From Rhyzopertha dominica (taxonomy: Eukaryota; Arthropoda; Insecta; Coleoptera; Bostrichidae): a DNA stretch of 64,000 bases. Under the pieces are notes generated by a model. The model saw only the letters and a program-made list of their open reading frames with translations. It searched no databases and was not told the DNA's origin. Of the stretch, positions 33,780 to 45,081 are shown piece by piece (the stretch's first letter is position 1; each line of letters opens with the position of its first letter). Both the position numbers and the translations under genes were made by a program. The DNA is taken from NCBI GenBank assembly GCA_025024175.1, contig QCXZ01000001.1, positions 19,344,001 through 19,408,000 on the forward strand. Direction: 5' to 3'.

Positions 33780-34850
33780 GAAACTCGCATTGACCTTTTT
33801 GCAAGATCCTCTACAGCGCTGTTACATTGCGAATTTTCAAGACTCAGTAAATAAAATTTGTATTTTTTGTTTGTGTAATATACCCTAATGGTTTTAATGG
33901 ATTGCCATTANATAAATTAAGAACTGTGTTAGTACAAAACAGTGTTTTAGTTTCGAAATTGGATTTATACAATTTNTCTGGAATTACAGAAAAACTAGCT
34001 ACAGCAAACAAAATGTGAATAGTTTTTGGTCAATTTTCACCTTAATCGAAATCGGATTTAATTTGAAATCCAAATTAAAAGGATCAGCAGATTTTAAAAA
34101 GTGATTGTTCTTTTTATTAACTGTCGACAAATTCTTCCTATTTTGCTCACATATTGGAGCGAAAAACACTCTCTGAACGAACACTTATCTTTTGAATGGT
34201 TTTTCCTTCCGCATACGCTACACTTCGCCTCCTTGGTGCTCCCGCTGCTGCTGGAAGGTCCTCCATTGCGCACCTGCATCTTCTTATTAGGTGGCGCGCG
34301 CTGCTTGACACCTGTATAATGGACTTGGACCTCTGGTTCCCTCTTCACCTGGAATCCTTCAAAACTCGAGGAATGTGCTGTCGCCTGCGCAGCAGATTTT
34401 GCCAATGCAATTTCTACGATGTCTTTGAAAAAAATCTTTTTTTTCTTCGAAAAGACGATCTTGAATAGGACCCCTGTCGTAAGCCACAATAAAATGATCT
34501 CTCATTGGCATTTACTAGTTCGCTAGGTTCAAAGTCACAAGTTGCAGCTAAACTTCTTAATCTCGCAGCCCACTCTTTTGCCGATTCGAAAGCCATCTTG
34601 ACAGACTGGTAAAATTTGTAGCGAGCCGCAAAAACAGACGCATTGGGTTTGAAATACTCCGTAAATAATGGAATTAGCTCGGAATACTTTTTGCTTTCCG
34701 GTTCTACCGAAAAGATACAAATTGAAGATTAGTTTATAAGCGTCTTCACTTAAGATGTTGAGCAAAATTACACCTTTGCGTTTGTCATCTTTAATGTCAT
34801 TTGCTACGAAATAATTGTCATTGGTATCGCCATACATCGCAGTTTGCAAT
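33780..34850 (-). pseudogene. Ty3/gypsy retrotransposon gag-protease remnant
   Basis: From 34850 downward on the minus strand: gag phrases NDIKDDKRKGVILLNILSE and SAKEWAARLRSLAATCDFE; then a CCHC zinc knuckle, CSVCGRKNHSKDKC (C-x2-C-x4-H-x4-C, about 34190); then SADPFNLDFKLNPISIKVKI leading into the aspartic-protease region (ASFSVI and GNPLKPLGYI, about 33870-33970). At least four frameshifts and a stop split these pieces, and two N lie in the protease. RT, RNase H, integrase and LTRs were not found, so this is a truncated, dead copy. Confidence 0.75.
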
Positions 34851-36559
34851 TACAAATAAATAACTACACTTTATTCAGAATACTAATATAAAATATAAAA
34901 TTTTGGCAACTGAAAACAGCAATGCTTTGTTTCGAATCCATCGTAGGCACTAAGTGAAACCTTACCAATTCTACATTTACGTCTGTTAACTTATCTAAGA
35001 CAAATTAGCACACAAGAGGAAGGGCTTCGATCTGGGCGAAGGCACCTGTACGCAAGTGGCATGTAACATTCGTAGACCACATTTGTTTACGCGCGGCAAT
35101 TCCCTCGGCTGGTTGGTGTACAAGTGCTCCGATTACAATGCTCTCCGCTTTCATCCCAGGAATCGTTTAGTCCAAATAAAGGAGCAATCAACATAAATAT
35201 GAGATTAACGTCAGTTTATTGCCTGCCCTTTTACAACGATGCGAATGTAACGGTGCACACTACATGTATGTGAATTGCGGTTGGCATTGTTCTAAGAGGC
35301 ACAGATAAGGGCGTCGACGAAATTTACAAGTTTATTGTTACGATCCGGGGTGTGGACCTAAATAAGTGCGGTTGGTAGACTACAATTTATTTGCTTGTTA
35401 CTGGAAGGTATGCAACTCGACTGCTATTGTTCTACGACAATAATACAGGAGAATACGAGGACCTCAGTTAAATTAAGTTGGTATCCTGGGTGTCGTAATA
35501 AAAACAAACAGTGCTGGGTTTGAAAGTTTGTGCACGGATATGTGTCTGTGAAAACATGCCTGAACCATGTTCTTTTTATCTTCTTTGCTTCAAGTATCGT
35601 ACCTACATGTGAAAAGAATGTATTAGGAAGCAAAAAGTTACGGAACGAGGCATCAAGCACAATTGATACCATTAGAAATTAACAGAGTTGTAGTTTTAAT
35701 TTTCTCTCCTGCCAGTCTAACCACAGTGTTAGTCAGATTATGTTGTATTATAGATAACAAGAAAAAGTTTCACCCCACTTCTTAGTGCGCTAGCTATAGC
35801 ACAAGAAGAATGTCAGACAAACAGCAGTAGTTCGTATTTTCTGGATGCCTGCTATACAAAAACCGTGAAAGTTCTAATATACGTAACTGAAAAGTTAAAA
35901 CCCGGAGTAATTACAAAACAAGGTTTAGTATCGGACCCTGCGATAACACCATATATTGGACAAAAATGCTATTGCATAATTCACATTGATGAAATGCGTC
36001 TATTAAGGGTAATTATCACCTGAAGCAAGCCTCTGCATTGACGTAAACACCCGATCCGTCTAGAGATCAAGAGCTCACACCCTGTGTAACAATATTGCCA
36101 TACCTATCACAAGTCTCTCCAGCATCGTAGTTACCTTGACTGCAACATGGTGCCACTAAATTAGCCACCAGACTATGTCTCGGGAAAGTGCTGAACTGTC
36201 TGTCTGCTGTAAAAGGCAAATAACAGTAATCCCTTAAACTAGGCTGGCCACCAGTCTACCTGTAGTTTTAATTATTAACGACCGCAGATACTAAAAGTAC
36301 GTAATCTATTATTCAAATTACTTTCTCTTTTTGTTTATAACTATTGCTCTTATAGATTTTACTGTTTAATATATACACAGTGTGTCTACATAAGGTGGCC
36401 ATGTATGGAAAACTTTTTTCTGAATAGTATTTCTGCTAAAATACTTCAGAAACACAAATTACTTTGTCCTTCTCTCTAAAATGTGATACGTAGGTATACG
36501 TTTAGGTAGGCTGAATGTTAGGTAGTTTATATCTACGCGAGAGTAGTTACAACTAACGT
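34851..36559. other. intergenic, nothing recognised
   Basis: 34860-35180 could include the gypsy leader, but no LTR or primer-binding site was evident. The remainder has only short frames. Confidence 0.4.
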
Positions 36560-36567
36560 CACGCCTG
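36560..36567. repeat. 8-bp target-site duplication, left copy
   Basis: cacgcctg directly precedes the left terminal inverted repeat and is identical to 41118-41125. Eight base pairs is the P-element value. Confidence 0.92.
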
Positions 36568-36595
36568 CACTGATCTCTAAATAACTGGATGTCGC
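36568..36595. repeat. P-like transposon left TIR
   Basis: 28 bp, exact reverse complement of 41090-41117. This is the 3' end relative to the transposase gene. Confidence 0.93.
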
Positions 36596-37316
36596 ATAAG
36601 TCATTCAAAACTGTAATATGTAGACAATTTAGAGCAGGTGTGACAACTAACATTTTTATTAAAATTGTTTTAGAGGTAAATGGTATAGTATTATCATGAA
36701 TTAATGTTTTATCATTCCTAAAATAGCTATTTATATAATAAGTTACGAAATGAGTGTCTTTTAGACACGCGACGTGAAAATTGTTCAACGAAACGCACAT
36801 ACATTTTTTTATATTGGTTGATTTTACCTAATATATCTTTACATAGAGAAGAAACTGGCCCGTTATTGTATATTAGTCTTTGAGACTACACCTACAAATA
36901 ATGATGGTAGCTAATACTATTAAGTAGGTAATCACAAATTGTACTTCAGATAATAGCCTTGCATAATCAATGATTATCGGTTATCTTTTCAACACTATTC
37001 AAGTAGGTACTTTTGCTTAACTATAACTAGTAACTTTCGTCTTTGCTGTAGCTGGTCAACATAAGAATAAGCTTTATTGCATGTAGACTTTATAATTATG
37101 AAATTGTAAGTACACTAAATTCATCAATGAAATGTACAGAACACAGTATTGCGTTAACAAAATAAACGATTCAGTTTAAAACATTTTTATTAAAGTAACT
37201 TTATGGTTAGATATTAATACAAACTCTTTAACTGTATGCAGGAAAATACAATATGATGTGAATAGTAAATCAAGAAAAGAAATAAATATAATACTAGAAA
37301 ACAAAATGCTGTAAAT

Positions 37317-40300
37317 TTACTGGCGGGCCCAAATTATTTTACGAGTAAAAAAATTACACAAATTAGTGCCGGTAAGAGACAAAGCATAATTTTTTATTGC
37401 AGAAAATATCCTTTCTACAATGTATTGCCGTATGATGTGCCTAATCAAAATATCGCAGTGACTGCTTACACACTCCGTCTGAAAATGGGCATCTAGTTCT
37501 AGAAACAATCTTATTGGATTTTCTAACAGCGATAAAGTAGCAGTTGTGGCCAGAACTGCAGGAAAGTTTGCTTCAGATGGTGGTTTACCCATATTTTTAT
37601 TGCAAGCTGTAAGAAATTTTTCTTTCACCTTTGTGCAAATTTTTATAACTGACTTTGAAGGAACAGTTAAGCCACCTTGACTTTTTGCAAAATTAAGGCT
37701 ACTCTATCAAAATTAAAACTATCACATGAAAGGGTTTTATACGCACTCAAACAATCCGAACAATACATTTTTGAACGGATTGATCGAATAACCCAACCTG
37801 CAATACATGCAATGGCTTGCTCGGAAAAGTCACTCAGTGGTGTGGGTATGCACCATGTGAAATACAAAACCTTATGTGAAGGTTCAACATTCTCTTCCAC
37901 TTCATCTAATACATAAATTTTTACAATTCTGGTATTCTCCGCTTCATCATATACGTCAATATTGTATCGGTCAATATGTGCAATTCTTTTTCTAGAAGCA
38001 ACTGTTACAAGTATTGTGGCATCTTGAGCATGGATGTTGAACGTATTAATTGAAATATCATGACGTACAAGCAATCTATTGTGTGCCGATATAAATTGTG
38101 CAGCTGTAGGGTTCGGGCACCATCCACTCCGACTTCTAATTTCGGCAAAAAATAATTCCAAATGATCCTGGCTTAATTTTCGAGGTCAGTAGATATTGCA
38201 AGTTTGAATCAGGAGGATTTACCTATGTATCATATATCTGAAGCACTGAGACTACGGCAGTATAAAAGCCAAACATAAGACAAACTTATGATTTTAATTT
38301 CACAATTGATTAAAGCATACCTGCTTTCCGTCGGCACGTATAGACTGGTATTTCATCAACTTGTAATTTTGATAGGTACGTAATAGCTATTAAAATTCTT
38401 CTTCGCCAAATTTCTTCTCCTTTTCTTAAAGGACTTTTGTGTCCTTTGCCCCAAGGATTTCTAACATTTAAAAAATCAAAAATGAGATCAATTACTTGTA
38501 TAAATTTAACAGTTGCTGCAGATCCAACAAATTCTGGAAGTTTTAATGTTTCACAACAAAATTCAATTGCGTCTGCCACACTACTGCTCAGCGTTTAAGC
38601 TGCCAAACACACTTTCATGATTAATTTATGAAATTCTATATGTTTGGTTCTTAATTTGTTTCCTAAACTCAAAAATTCTTTTTCTTGAAGTGTTGACAGT
38701 TGGGTAATATATTTCCATTCTATTTTATTAGAACTTTCATCCGTTATAACTTTGACATCACCTAAGCAGTTCCTATAATATTCTTTAACATGTGACAGGG
38801 TTTCAGAATGACTGCAATATTTTCATCTCCTTCAACGGGTTGTCTTATAAAAGGATGGCTGCATCTGTCCATTATTAAAGTAGCAACCAACTGGCGAAGA
38901 GCTGCAAAGTGATCTGTTGGAGCATCCAATGTTATCGATGCTATTGTGACACCTACGTCTTGCAGTTTAGTAAGAGCTTGACTTATAATACTAGCCTTAG
39001 TTGCTGAAGTTAGTCCATTTATTAGGAAATACGCTATTGGTAATTTTCAATTATCATCGAGGTGTACGACCATTAAAACTAGGGCATCTTTAGCTATAGG
39101 TTGCAACGTGCCTTCCTCAGAATCTACACCAGTATTTACATGCCTACGCATTACTCCATCTCTACCGGTTTGACACCCCTTTTTTATACTCATTTCATTT
39201 AAAATTAACGCACACAATAATTGTCCCTTCCCTTTCTTTTTTGCTTCTGAAATTTTTGCTTGTAATGTGTTAAAGCACTCCTCAGAAAACCCGGGTTCAG
39301 CATGAATACTGGAATACCATCCACATAATGTGCTTTTATTTGGTATAGCGTGACCAAATGCTTTCCTGACGTAATCATATGCTTTTTGAGAATAGAAATG
39401 GAGTGCTAAGGCAAAGCGTCTTAATTTTGGTGGATATTTCTGTTTCGTCAGTGATTTTCTTTTCTGGTACTGTAACATACGTTTAACAATTTCAGCAGGA
39501 GTATCGTCAAGTTCTTCTAAACAGTACATTCCATTTTCACAAATTAACCTAGATCTTCTTAATTCCTTTATAAGTTGACGTGTTGACTTAAAAGATCTTT
39601 TTAATCTTTTCCATTTTTGTCTTAGTACTGCATTTTGTCTAGCAACAATCTTTAATCTATTCCGGCTAGTGTCCAATTTTCCCCGAAGTGCTTTGGAAAT
39701 ATCGTCATATCGACAGTCATCTAACAAATTTTTATGTGGAGTGGATATTTCTGGAAACAAACTAAAATACTTAATGGTTGGTTGCACTTTATACATTTAT
39801 TATCCGATTTACGCTGTTAAAAATATCACTTCAGTATTGGTTTTGAATGCCATTTGAGCTTGTATAAGATGGATCGGGGTAGTATACAACTTTTCAGAGT
39901 TTTAATTTACTTTAGTATTGTAGAAATTACTGCTGCATTTGAGTGAAATAATAAATATTATTTCATATAGATTTTATGTTTTACAGCAATTATTGTTGAT
40001 TCGTATAAGACTGATCGGAATAGTATTCACTTTTTTAGTGTTTTTATGTTATACGAATACTCCTACGTATTTTTAGTTTTGTTATGTAGTTGTTTCTGGC
40101 AAATGCCTGCTGGCAATTTATTATATTGTTATGTTTGCACTTGTAAAATAATATTGTAATAATAAAGACGTATTTTTAATGCAATTGCTTGTACTAATGA
40201 AGTAAATTAGGTTGGTTAATAGCTGGAAACCTGTGGAAGGCGTTATGGATATTCAAAAGATATCTCTCTGTTCCACCACTCGTCTAATCTATGTTATATT

Positions 40301-40919
40301 TGTGTTGGTTTCGATATCTATAGGATATCTATTGAGGACATTAAGATATCTATAAGACATGTGTTATAAGATTATCATCTCATGTGTCATGGATATCCAT
40401 AAAAGTCCATTTATTAGATTTACAATAGACATCTGTGTGCTGTATAGGTAGTTCGAAGCATAGGTACAGCTATTATATGTATTTATATAAGGAAAAATAG
40501 AATAAATGAAAGCTTACCATTTTCATTTTGACAGCTTTTTACACACCTGCTAGTCACTTCACATTGTCGACGAACATAAGGAGTTATTTCTGTGCCTGCT
40601 GCTGATTCTGGTTCTCTGTTATCTTCCATAACAGCTAGTCTCTCAAAGATAGTTGGAATACTATCTGGCTTTAAATACATTTTTTTCATAACAACACGGT
40701 GGAAAATGTGCTGAACATAAGACACTGAATTTTTTTGGAGACCAGTTTGATCGGCACATGTTTCTCACCCAAACACTACAACGTTCATCTTTAGGAAATC
40801 TGCAGACATGAGTTGCATTGACTGCGCACAATTACTATAAAGATGAGAAACATTTACAAGTGGAATGAGAGGTGCTTTGTTATAGTTGATTTTTTTTTGC
40901 AGAATTCGCAATGCACCAT
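37317..40919 (-). pseudogene. P-element/THAP9-type transposase, inactivated
   Basis: Exon 1 (40858-40919) begins MVHCEFC. A 58-bp intron (40800-40857, GTAAATG...CTGCAG) splices it to exon 2 (40518-40799), restoring SFHLFPKDER, then VLCSAHF and LKPDSIPTIF: a full C2CH THAP domain. A 767-bp intron (39751-40517, GTAAGC...TTTGTTTCCAG) leads to the transposase body: FALALHFYSQKAYDYVRKAF, ALILNEMSIKK, PIAYFLINGLTS, LKPCHM, SSSVADAIEFC, NPWGKGHKSPL, CRRKAG, QDHLELFFAEIRSRSG and the C-terminal tail. Lesions: +1 in an A7 run (40680-40686); Asp to Asn in the first catalytic motif (39197-39199); Trp to TGA (39047-39049); TAG (38762-38764); Gln to TAA (38595-38597); a frameshift before QDHLE. The catalytic Glu of QDHLE (38156-38158) survives. 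Confidence 0.9.
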
Positions 40920-41089
40920 ACTTAAATTCAAAACCTTTCATAACAGTTCACGATTTTAACCGTCAACTGACCGTCAATCATTAACGTCATATTTATCGCA
41001 GAAGTGAATTTAGTACAAGGACCAGCAGCTAGAAGCGCTAAGGTGGCTTAAATCTATTACAATTAATTTACATGCATTTTGGTATGTAA

Positions 41090-41117
41090 GCGACATCCAG
41101 TTATTTAGAGATCAGTG
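41090..41117. repeat. P-like transposon right TIR
   Basis: 28 bp, exact reverse complement of 36568-36595. This is the 5' end of the element, about 170 bp upstream of the transposase start. Confidence 0.93.
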
Positions 41118-41125
41118 CACGCCTG
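41118..41125. repeat. 8-bp target-site duplication, right copy
   Basis: cacgcctg, identical to 36560-36567. Confidence 0.92.
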
Positions 41126-41319
41126 CCGTCATTATTCAGTTTTGTCGTTCAACGATGTGCGAATACGACCAAGAGCTTCCACACTTTTTCCGAGGTTTTA
41201 ATTTTTAAATTAGTCACTTTTGAATGTGAATCTAACTTTTACTTAACCATTGCTGAGGCTAAGACAATATTGAATGACCACAACTGTAGATGTTGTTTAT
41301 TTCCCTCCAGGTTTGTCAC

Positions 41320-42170
41320 TTGGTTACACTAATTCTTACATTAAATTACCCACAATTAACCTTCCCAAATTTCATGGAGACATTGAAAATTGGTTTGAAC
41401 GTAGGGAATTATTCAACATGTAATTAATGAAAATTGAACTATATAAAATATACAAAAGCTTCATTAATTGAACGCAAGTCTTTTTGGTGGAGTAGCTAAT
41501 ATAATAAAATCCTCAGAATTCACCCCCAATATTTATGAGCTTGCCTGGAAGTCCATGTGTGAAAAGCATTATAACCCTCATATGTTAGTACACAATCACT
41601 TAAAAATCTGTATTCGTTCTCGAAACGCTTTCTAAGGAGCCTGCTTCTACATTGCATAAAATTAATGATACACTTTTCAAACATGTAGCAGCGCTAAAGT
41701 AACTTGCTACGAAAAGCGAGTTTTTCGATACTTTCTGATATACGTTGTTTTTAAAAAGTTAGATCCCGGAACTCCACGTGAGTGGGAAGCCCTCAGAAAC
41801 ATTAGGTTTAGATCTTCCAACAGTAGACAAACTCAAGGAGTTTCTTAAGAACTCTTTAAACTTACTGGAGGCTTTGGATCCCGAGCAAATCAGAGTTTCA
41901 ATTGATAAACCAAAAGGTCATTCCAAATCATTTGTTTCAAATATTCATTAATGTGTTTTTGTAAAAAAAGAACAAGTACTTTCTAAATGTGACCGTTTTC
42001 TAAAACTTTCATCCGATTCAAGATTGTTGAAGGCTAAAGATTTTTAAGGTATCCCTGAACAAAGGTAATCCAAAAGTGTCTCAAAGTTTTCATGTCGCCT
42101 TTGCAAGTGTAAGCATTAGTCTCCCATTTCGCCTGAACATGTATCAAATAGTACTGCAGATGAGGCAAAG
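41320..42170 (+). pseudogene. BEL/Pao retrotransposon gag remnant
   Basis: YIKLPTINLPKFHGDIENW (about 41335) is the start signature of BEL/Pao gag (L-P-x-x-x-L-P-x-F-x-G-D-x-x-x-W). It continues with SLFGGVANIIKSSEFTPNIY, AWKSMCEKHYNP and a zinc-knuckle relic, SCRLCKCKH (about 42090), followed by TAG. Frameshifts separate each piece. No protease, RT or LTR follows. It lies about 200 bp outside the P-like transposon. Confidence 0.7.
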
Positions 42171-42241
42171 CCTCCATCTAAACTAGACTTATTGCTTATT
42201 GGTTAGGTTCAACAACTGATAAAACATAACTTATTGATTTT

Positions 42242-42370
42242 ATGGTGATTTCGGATTAGTTGGCTATGGTTCTAACGATTTCTTCTTCGCTGACGTTTTG
42301 TCCAGTGCTGTGGTGAGCATCTTCAGAGCCGAGTTCATCGTGGACGTAGTTGTCGGCACGCGAACACAAA
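42242..42370 (-). repeat. dispersed repeat shared with SINE S2 3' part
   Basis: About 115 bp match 25480-25590 (gatttcttc, gctgtggtgagcatc, gttcatcgtggacgtagttgtc). No tRNA-like head is present here, so the shared part may be a separate module, possibly a PLE terminal piece, captured by S2. Confidence 0.6.
42289..42330 (-). ncRNA. hammerhead-ribozyme-like motif
   Basis: Minus strand: GGCU-CUGAAGA, a CCAC/GUGG-type helix region, then AAAACG-UC-AGC. CUGAAGA fits CUGANGA exactly. GCU and AGC pair as stem I, and ACGU could form a 2-bp or intermolecular stem III with C as the cleavage-site base. The conserved G12 is A here (GACAAAACG instead of GCCGAAACG), so this copy is probably dead, but its sister at 25507-25547 retains CCGAA. 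Confidence 0.35.
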
Positions 42371-44390
42371 TAGTTTGTTAAAAAATCCCACCATTTATCT
42401 CTAAACATTTCTGAAGTTTCTGCCGCAGAGATTGACGCACACAGTAACAGTTATATTAGCAAATAAAGTTCTTATTTAGTTTCATTGCCTCTTGAGTAGC
42501 AAGTATGGTCGATCTTGCAGCGCATGACACGGGACTTTACCGTTCTAACGATTGGAAATTGGCAATTAAAAAAATTCAGCACATTCCTGGTATTATATAG
42601 TAGTAGTATATAACATGGAATGTTTTATGTTATCAGGAACATTTCGTAGTAATTCTAATACAATTTTGATATTAATATATTATGTGTAAAATAAAAATAT
42701 TCAAAAAAGATCTAAATTATTATTATTAATAACAGGAGGAGCCAGAACCAACAAATAAATACTCTGGGAATAATTAATGTAGGTCTTCATTCAACTTATT
42801 TAACATCCACTGACAAAAAGCTCTTCTTACGCTGAAATCACTTATATTTAATCTTTGGTGTAATTCTACATAGGGATTATATTTATTATTTTTCAGTACT
42901 CGTCTTAGTAGAACTAATTCTACCAGTTGTACTAATAATTTGTCTGCAGCTTACATTTAGATTTTCAACCACAGTCTGCGTTACTGTAAATTCAGTTTCT
43001 TCTATAAATAACGATGGCAATAGAATCTATAAAACTCCTATTAACTACCAGGTAACAACGCTTCCGTAAATAACCGGTGTTATCTTGCGTATTATGAGTT
43101 TTGCGGAAAATAAACAAGCGTTGATGATCAAAAGGCCTAAATCGTGATTAAATACATTACAGCAGTTACCCCATGCCTTTAGTGGCATTATTGGCCATTA
43201 TTCCACAACGTGCTGTTGTCATATGGAAGCTATAATAGCACCTCATATAACTGAAATGGTCCATAACCGATTACATATAGTGTTAATTTAATCGCTACCG
43301 TTTAACACGCATGATGCCATATGTTTAGAAACAGACAATATGTATGGCAAGAGGGTGCGATAGTTTAATAATATTAAAAATATGCTGATAAGTATATTAC
43401 CCAGTTGCTCATATAGTGGATGCAAAACGTCACTAATATCAGCATGTGATGTGATTAGTATTAAAATAAGTCCTCCTTTGAGCCTTCTAAACTGACATGT
43501 TAGTAAGTAAACCATTTTCATCCTTCGAAAATGTATCCCCGCACTATTAATGGCACGGTGTGACGAAGCTACTTCTTGGAAAAGCTGTAACAATAATAGC
43601 TAGCATTATCGTAAAGGAAGAATCGTACCTTTTTGCAATCAATTTGTAATACACGAACCCTGAGCGATTAGTCCTCAACAACCAAATTTAGCTTTAAAAT
43701 GAGATCGTTATTATTGACAACTTATTAATGGTTTAATTTAGCTAGAAATTGTGTATCAAGTCCAAACTTGATTTCTGGAGACATTTGGTACAACACTCTA
43801 TTTTTAAAACATAAACCAATTACATATGTCAATTTAAGGTGTTTTCATGGTTACTGGGTTGATTTTCATTAACATTAACTCTAACAAAGAGAATAGGAAC
43901 CGACCAATAGTAATTATATTAGCCAGCCATTACTCCTTACCTAAACATAGCGCTAGATAAAAGTACCCTAGTACTTTATGCATAATTTTAACTGAACAAT
44001 ACTCTTAAATATATAATTATGATCAAACTCTTGTAACATGGATAATGCTTATCATAACGTATCTGTAATTTACTGTTAGCATTAATATTCTGCTTTCTAA
44101 GCCAAAACTGTTTAGAAATGTTGGCAACTCAATTGCAGCTTTTGATTAATTTTATCTTGGAGAGGCTGTGACTGATGAGTAGTGCATCTTAAAACGTCCA
44201 CACTAGGTGTAGCTTAAAACAATATCAATATGACGGTTTAGGGTAGGGCTAGCCGAATAAAATGAAAAAGTATTTTCTAAGGGTCACTTACAAAAACATA
44301 ATTAAACAAAAAATCTTTTCTGAGAACGAAACCATTAATTATATGGATATTGGACGCGTGCAATTTTAGTAACGAGTGTAGGTAATGTAC
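42371..44390. other. intergenic, nothing recognised
   Basis: AT-rich. The 101-codon minus-strand frame at 43288-43593 has no motif. Confidence 0.45.
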
Positions 44391-44569
44391 GCGCCAGGAA
44401 AGAGGTCGCACCTTAGAAATGTAACATCGTCCACAATTTGAACTGAGCGAACCGCATTGGTGCGCCGAGTTTTTGAATGTATTCGCCGCGCTAGCCTGAA
44501 ATTGGGTCCAATAATTAAATGTCTCATGAGAATTATCGTCCTCATTACGTCTGCCTTCTTTCCTGGCGC
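44391..44569. repeat. small inverted-repeat unit, MITE-like
   Basis: gcgccaggaaag at 44391-44402 and its exact reverse complement at 44558-44569 enclose about 155 bp of GC-richer unique sequence. No target duplication is obvious, so it may be a short non-autonomous transposon or a chance 12-bp match. Confidence 0.35.
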
Positions 44570-45054
44570 GCTCAATAAGTCATGCGGATCTGTTGAATGT
44601 TTAAACTAAACGCGTGAAACGAAATTCCGACAGATTTCGGATTATTAATATTAGGTCTGTTACAGCACACGATACCAACATTGCATTATCGGAAAGTAAA
44701 GAAAACAGAAAAGTTTTCAGATCGTCTTATAAAGCACAAAATTACTGCGATATATTATTTTTTCCGCCAACTGTCAGAAGTGACAGAAGATGTGGCGTTG
44801 TTTTTAACAAACAAAATTCAAGAAAACGAACTAAGCAACAATCAATGAATCACGAAAGATCATTTAATATGTGCGCTTATGCAGGTTGCCAGAGTAAGTG
44901 GAGATGGGTGGGGCATGAACGGATAATATGCAAAAAAATCACGAACCTCGGGTGAAAGATGTCCACAATTCTGTTATCTGACGGAAAAATTTCAACAAAA
45001 AAAAATCAACGATAATTCAACAAATTACATTCAAATTCCAAATAAGGTACTTAC

Positions 45055-45081
45055 ATGCGTCCAGCTCGGTCCTCGATATAC
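45055..45081 (-). other. candidate 27-nt micro-exon
   Basis: Minus strand: cgactttcag, 27 nt, then gtaagt. Both splice sites are close to consensus and 27 nt keeps frame; one frame reads YIEDRAGR. A diverged relative of the stretch occurs at about 45580-45620. No neighbouring exons were identified, so it is only a candidate. Confidence 0.2.

Larger units (their letters stand above)
36568..41117 (-). mobile_element. P-element-like THAP DNA transposon, 4,550 bp, complete ends
   Basis: Perfect 28-bp terminal inverted repeats lie at 36568-36595 and 41090-41117 (outer ends read cactgatctctaaataac). They are flanked by the perfect 8-bp duplication cacgcctg. The interior encodes one P-type transposase on the minus strand with a THAP domain, introns and conserved P-superfamily motifs. 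Length, TIR size, CA start and 8-bp duplication all agree with the P superfamily. The flanks and TIRs are unmutated, but the transposase carries many lesions, so it could at best be mobilised by an enzyme supplied elsewhere. A cluster of GATATC palindromes at 40245-40400 lies in the large intron. Confidence 0.93.

Noticed and set aside
36459..36800. 113-codon minus-strand frame as a gene
   Set aside because: It spans the target duplication and the left TIR of the P-like transposon, so it is a chance frame across a junction.
44614..44955. 113-codon plus-strand frame as a gene
   Set aside because: No family motif, no splice or promoter context; composition fits a chance frame.
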